NCBI GenBank assembly: GCA_938041955.1
Contig: CALISD010000118.1
Location: 1-64,000 of the forward strand
Reading direction: 5' to 3'
DNA length: 64,000 bases
From: an uncultured Granulosicoccaceae bacterium
GTDB lineage: Bacteria > Pseudomonadota > Gammaproteobacteria > Granulosicoccales > Granulosicoccaceae
Shown: piece by piece, positions 62,220 through 64,000 of the stretch
How positions within the stretch are numbered: the first letter of the stretch is position 1
Layout: each line of letters starts with the position of its first letter
Notes under the pieces: generated by a model
Databases searched by the model: none
What the model was told of the DNA's origin: nothing
Seen by the model: only the letters and a program-made list of their open reading frames with translations
Made by a program: the position numbers and the translations under genes

Positions 62220-64000
62220 GTGGCAATAAACGACCAACAACCGACTTCATCTTCAGGGATCGATATTCCCCTGCGCAATTCTATTAGTGTCCGTTTATTG
62301 CGATACATATTCGGATGCTTTGTGGTTGTTACCTTGGTGGTTACCGCGTTCCAATTGCTATTTGAGTATAAACACGTCAAACACACAATACTCAGCGAAG
62401 TAGTTGACTTACGAAAATCATTTTCGGGAGGTCTCTCTGCCGCCTTGTGGGATTATAGTCCAGCACAGTTGGATTCTATTCTCTCAGGAATGCATCAAAT
62501 TGAGAAAGTGAGTGGAGCGAAAGTAGTCGACGATCAAGACTCTTTGATGGCTTCCGTTGGCAGTGTCGTTACTCAGGATATCCAAGTCACAGCGCTCTCG
62601 ACTATGGAGCAAGAACACACGAGAGAAATCCAGATATTAACTGATCAAGGGAAGGAAACACTTTTCGAACACCGCTTCCCTATTGAATATAATGATCGTG
62701 GGAATATTCAGCTCCTTGGTTATGGGTATATCTATGTAAACCACAAAACTATTATCAGCAGTATCGTATACACGCTCACCTTAATCATCATCAATTCTAT
62801 TATCAAAACGCTGGCGCTGTGGGCGATATTCTTATTTTTCATTAACAAAGTACTCGTTCGGCCTCTAAATGCTTTGACAGCTGCAACTCAGGCATTGAAC
62901 CCTGACGATCCAGAATCTCTGTCAGAGTCGAAATCCCTGGAAGGCACCCTCGAAGCCAATCGTGCTGATGAGCTGAATATCTTAGCCATGAAATTCATTG
63001 AGATGCGAACAGCGATTCTGAATAGAATCGATATGATTCAGCGTCAAAACGAGATGTTGGATGCTCGTGTTGAGGAGCGTACTCGTGAATTGTCAAAAAG
63101 CAATGTTGCGCTAACGAAAGTCAATTCTGAACTCGAACACCTTAGTTTGCACGACCCGCTTACCGGACTTCCAAACCGTACGTTGTTTAGCGATCGGCTA
63201 AACCATCAACTACATATCGCCAAGCGTTATCAAAACGAATTTATCGTTCTAAGCATCGATCTGAGCAAATTCAAAAACATCAATGATGACTTTGGCCACC
63301 AAGTGGGCGACAAGATTCTTAAAGAAACTGCAACACGTATGTCCGGTTCGCTGCGTAAAACCGACACCATTGCCCGCATGGGTGGGGATGAGTTTGCCGC
63401 CATTTTGCCCGGTGCTGATGCGATCTACGGCAAACAAATAGCACAAAAATTGTTGACAGCCCTGGCGCCTACGATCAGATGTGAGGAGCACTCTATCGAT
63501 GCATACGCCAACATCGGAATCGCGACGTTTCCAGAGCATGGCACCACTGCTGAGGCCCTGTTCAACAACGCAGATGACGCTATGTATCAGGCCAAGCGTG
63601 CAGAAGAGGGTTTTGCACTGTTTAGCACTAAAGTCAATAAGACGCTAAGCAAGCAGCGAAAGCTGTGCGATCAAATTCCGCAGGCAATTCAATTAAATCA
63701 GTTTGAGTTGCACTATCAGCCGATAGTCTCTCTTCAAACCAATCAGTTGATCGGCGTTGAGGCTCTTGTGCGTTGGAATCATCCGAATTTCGGCATGATC
63801 CCTCCGGATGAGTTTATCGGATTAGCAGAAAAATCCGGCGTGATCGATCAACTGACACACTGGGTTTTGGAAACAGCTTGCTCGCAATGCAGAGAATGGC
63901 AAGAGCAAGGACATGAAATTCGAGTATCAATAAACCTGTCAAGGCGGTCATTCAACAACACGAACTTAGCTAAAAATCTGCAACAGACAGTCCGCAACCA
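62220..64000 (+). CDS. Membrane-bound GGDEF-EAL c-di-GMP protein (3' end beyond window)
   Basis: At least 593 residues from GTG at 62220, open to the window edge. Transmembrane helices at about residues 30-50 and 180-205 frame a periplasmic sensor loop with no recognised domain. A HAMP-like linker and a coiled coil lead to GGDEF (MGGDEF near residue 387) and EAL (GVEALVRWNHP near residue 512, VSINLSRRSFN after it). GGDEF and EAL signatures are intact so far. The sensor region probably tunes c-di-GMP turnover from outside the cell. It starts 545 bp after the exported protein gene and is separate from the FIST/GGDEF-EAL operon. Confidence 0.9.
   Translation, partial: MAINDQQPTSSSGIDIPLRNSISVRLLRYIFGCFVVVTLVVTAFQLLFEYKHVKHTILSEVVDLRKSFSGGLSAALWDYSPAQLDSILSGMHQIEKVSGAKVVDDQDSLMASVGSVVTQDIQVTALSTMEQEHTREIQILTDQGKETLFEHRFPIEYNDRGNIQLLGYGYIYVNHKTIISSIVYTLTLIIINSIIKTLALWAIFLFFINKVLVRPLNALTAATQALNPDDPESLSESKSLEGTLEANRADELNILAMKFIEMRTAILNRIDMIQRQNEMLDARVEERTRELSKSNVALTKVNSELEHLSLHDPLTGLPNRTLFSDRLNHQLHIAKRYQNEFIVLSIDLSKFKNINDDFGHQVGDKILKETATRMSGSLRKTDTIARMGGDEFAAILPGADAIYGKQIAQKLLTALAPTIRCEEHSIDAYANIGIATFPEHGTTAEALFNNADDAMYQAKRAEEGFALFSTKVNKTLSKQRKLCDQIPQAIQLNQFELHYQPIVSLQTNQLIGVEALVRWNHPNFGMIPPDEFIGLAEKSGVIDQLTHWVLETACSQCREWQEQGHEIRVSINLSRRSFNNTNLAKNLQQTVRN

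Overview
This looks like chromosomal DNA of a free-living, aerobic, heterotrophic proteobacterium of moderate GC (just under half by eye). The best guess is a marine gammaproteobacterium; a Granulosicoccus-like lineage is an inference from gene content only. Pointers are betaine-type demethylation genes, CoA-dependent anthranilate degradation, several Fe/2-oxoglutarate oxygenases, c-di-GMP proteins and many exported multidomain proteins. I saw no rRNA, tRNA, CRISPR array, intact IS element, phage or plasmid genes.

Layout. 1-2.3 kb: start of a MarR gene and a membrane-anchored MutS-like ATPase. 2.4-6.8 kb: a non-pyrrolysine MttB-type methyltransferase, a GcvT-like partner and an amber-interrupted solute-binding protein, divergent from a LysR regulator. 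7.0-15.5 kb: a tightly packed anthraniloyl-CoA operon (monooxygenase/reductase, SDR, MarR, enoyl-CoA hydratase, acyl-CoA dehydrogenase, CoA ligase, then thioesterase and RidA). 15.6-17.9 kb: a fungal-type saccharopine dehydrogenase between oppositely oriented copies of a palindromic repeat. 18.0-23.1 kb: an NlpC/P60-like lipoprotein, then FIST, GGDEF-EAL and Cys-rich genes. 23.1-29.2 kb: an exported carbohydrate-binding protein, an MFS permease and a large XRE/ATPase/TPR regulator. 29.4-35 kb: a Tat-exported flavoprotein, an orphan Flp pilin operon and a large exported protein of unknown fold. 35.4-41.5 kb: vanadium haloperoxidase-like protein, FAD monooxygenase, small conserved protein, TrmH-type methyltransferase, fatty acid hydroxylase. 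41.8-49.4 kb: three further exported proteins carrying a 'GWGW' mini-domain, two of them broken, with a second repeat array, a lipoprotein and a LysE exporter. 49.7-64 kb: PhyH/LacI pair, TPR protein, TauD-like dioxygenase, ferric-reductase-like protein, hydrolase, NUDIX, MBL and MFS genes, several gene remnants, and a second GGDEF-EAL protein running off the end.

Most striking signals. (1) A short cysteine-bounded Asp/Gly/Trp motif occurs 13 times in five loci, always in exported proteins and next to other modules; it resembles both Ca-binding DxDxDG loops and the GWGW-x-x-x-SC end of CBM10. (2) Four of these genes share a palindrome (TGTCATGACA or one mismatch) 29-49 bp upstream of the start, directly before a -10-like sequence, so they look like one regulon. 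(3) The Flp pilin operon and the large exported protein share a gap-free duplicated promoter element of about 93 bp with four boxes at exact 11-bp spacing and a paired stem-loop. (4) A roughly 180-bp repeat family forms tandem arrays. (5) The window is rich in broken genes (amber, opal, frameshifts, lost start), which are either real decay or sequence errors.
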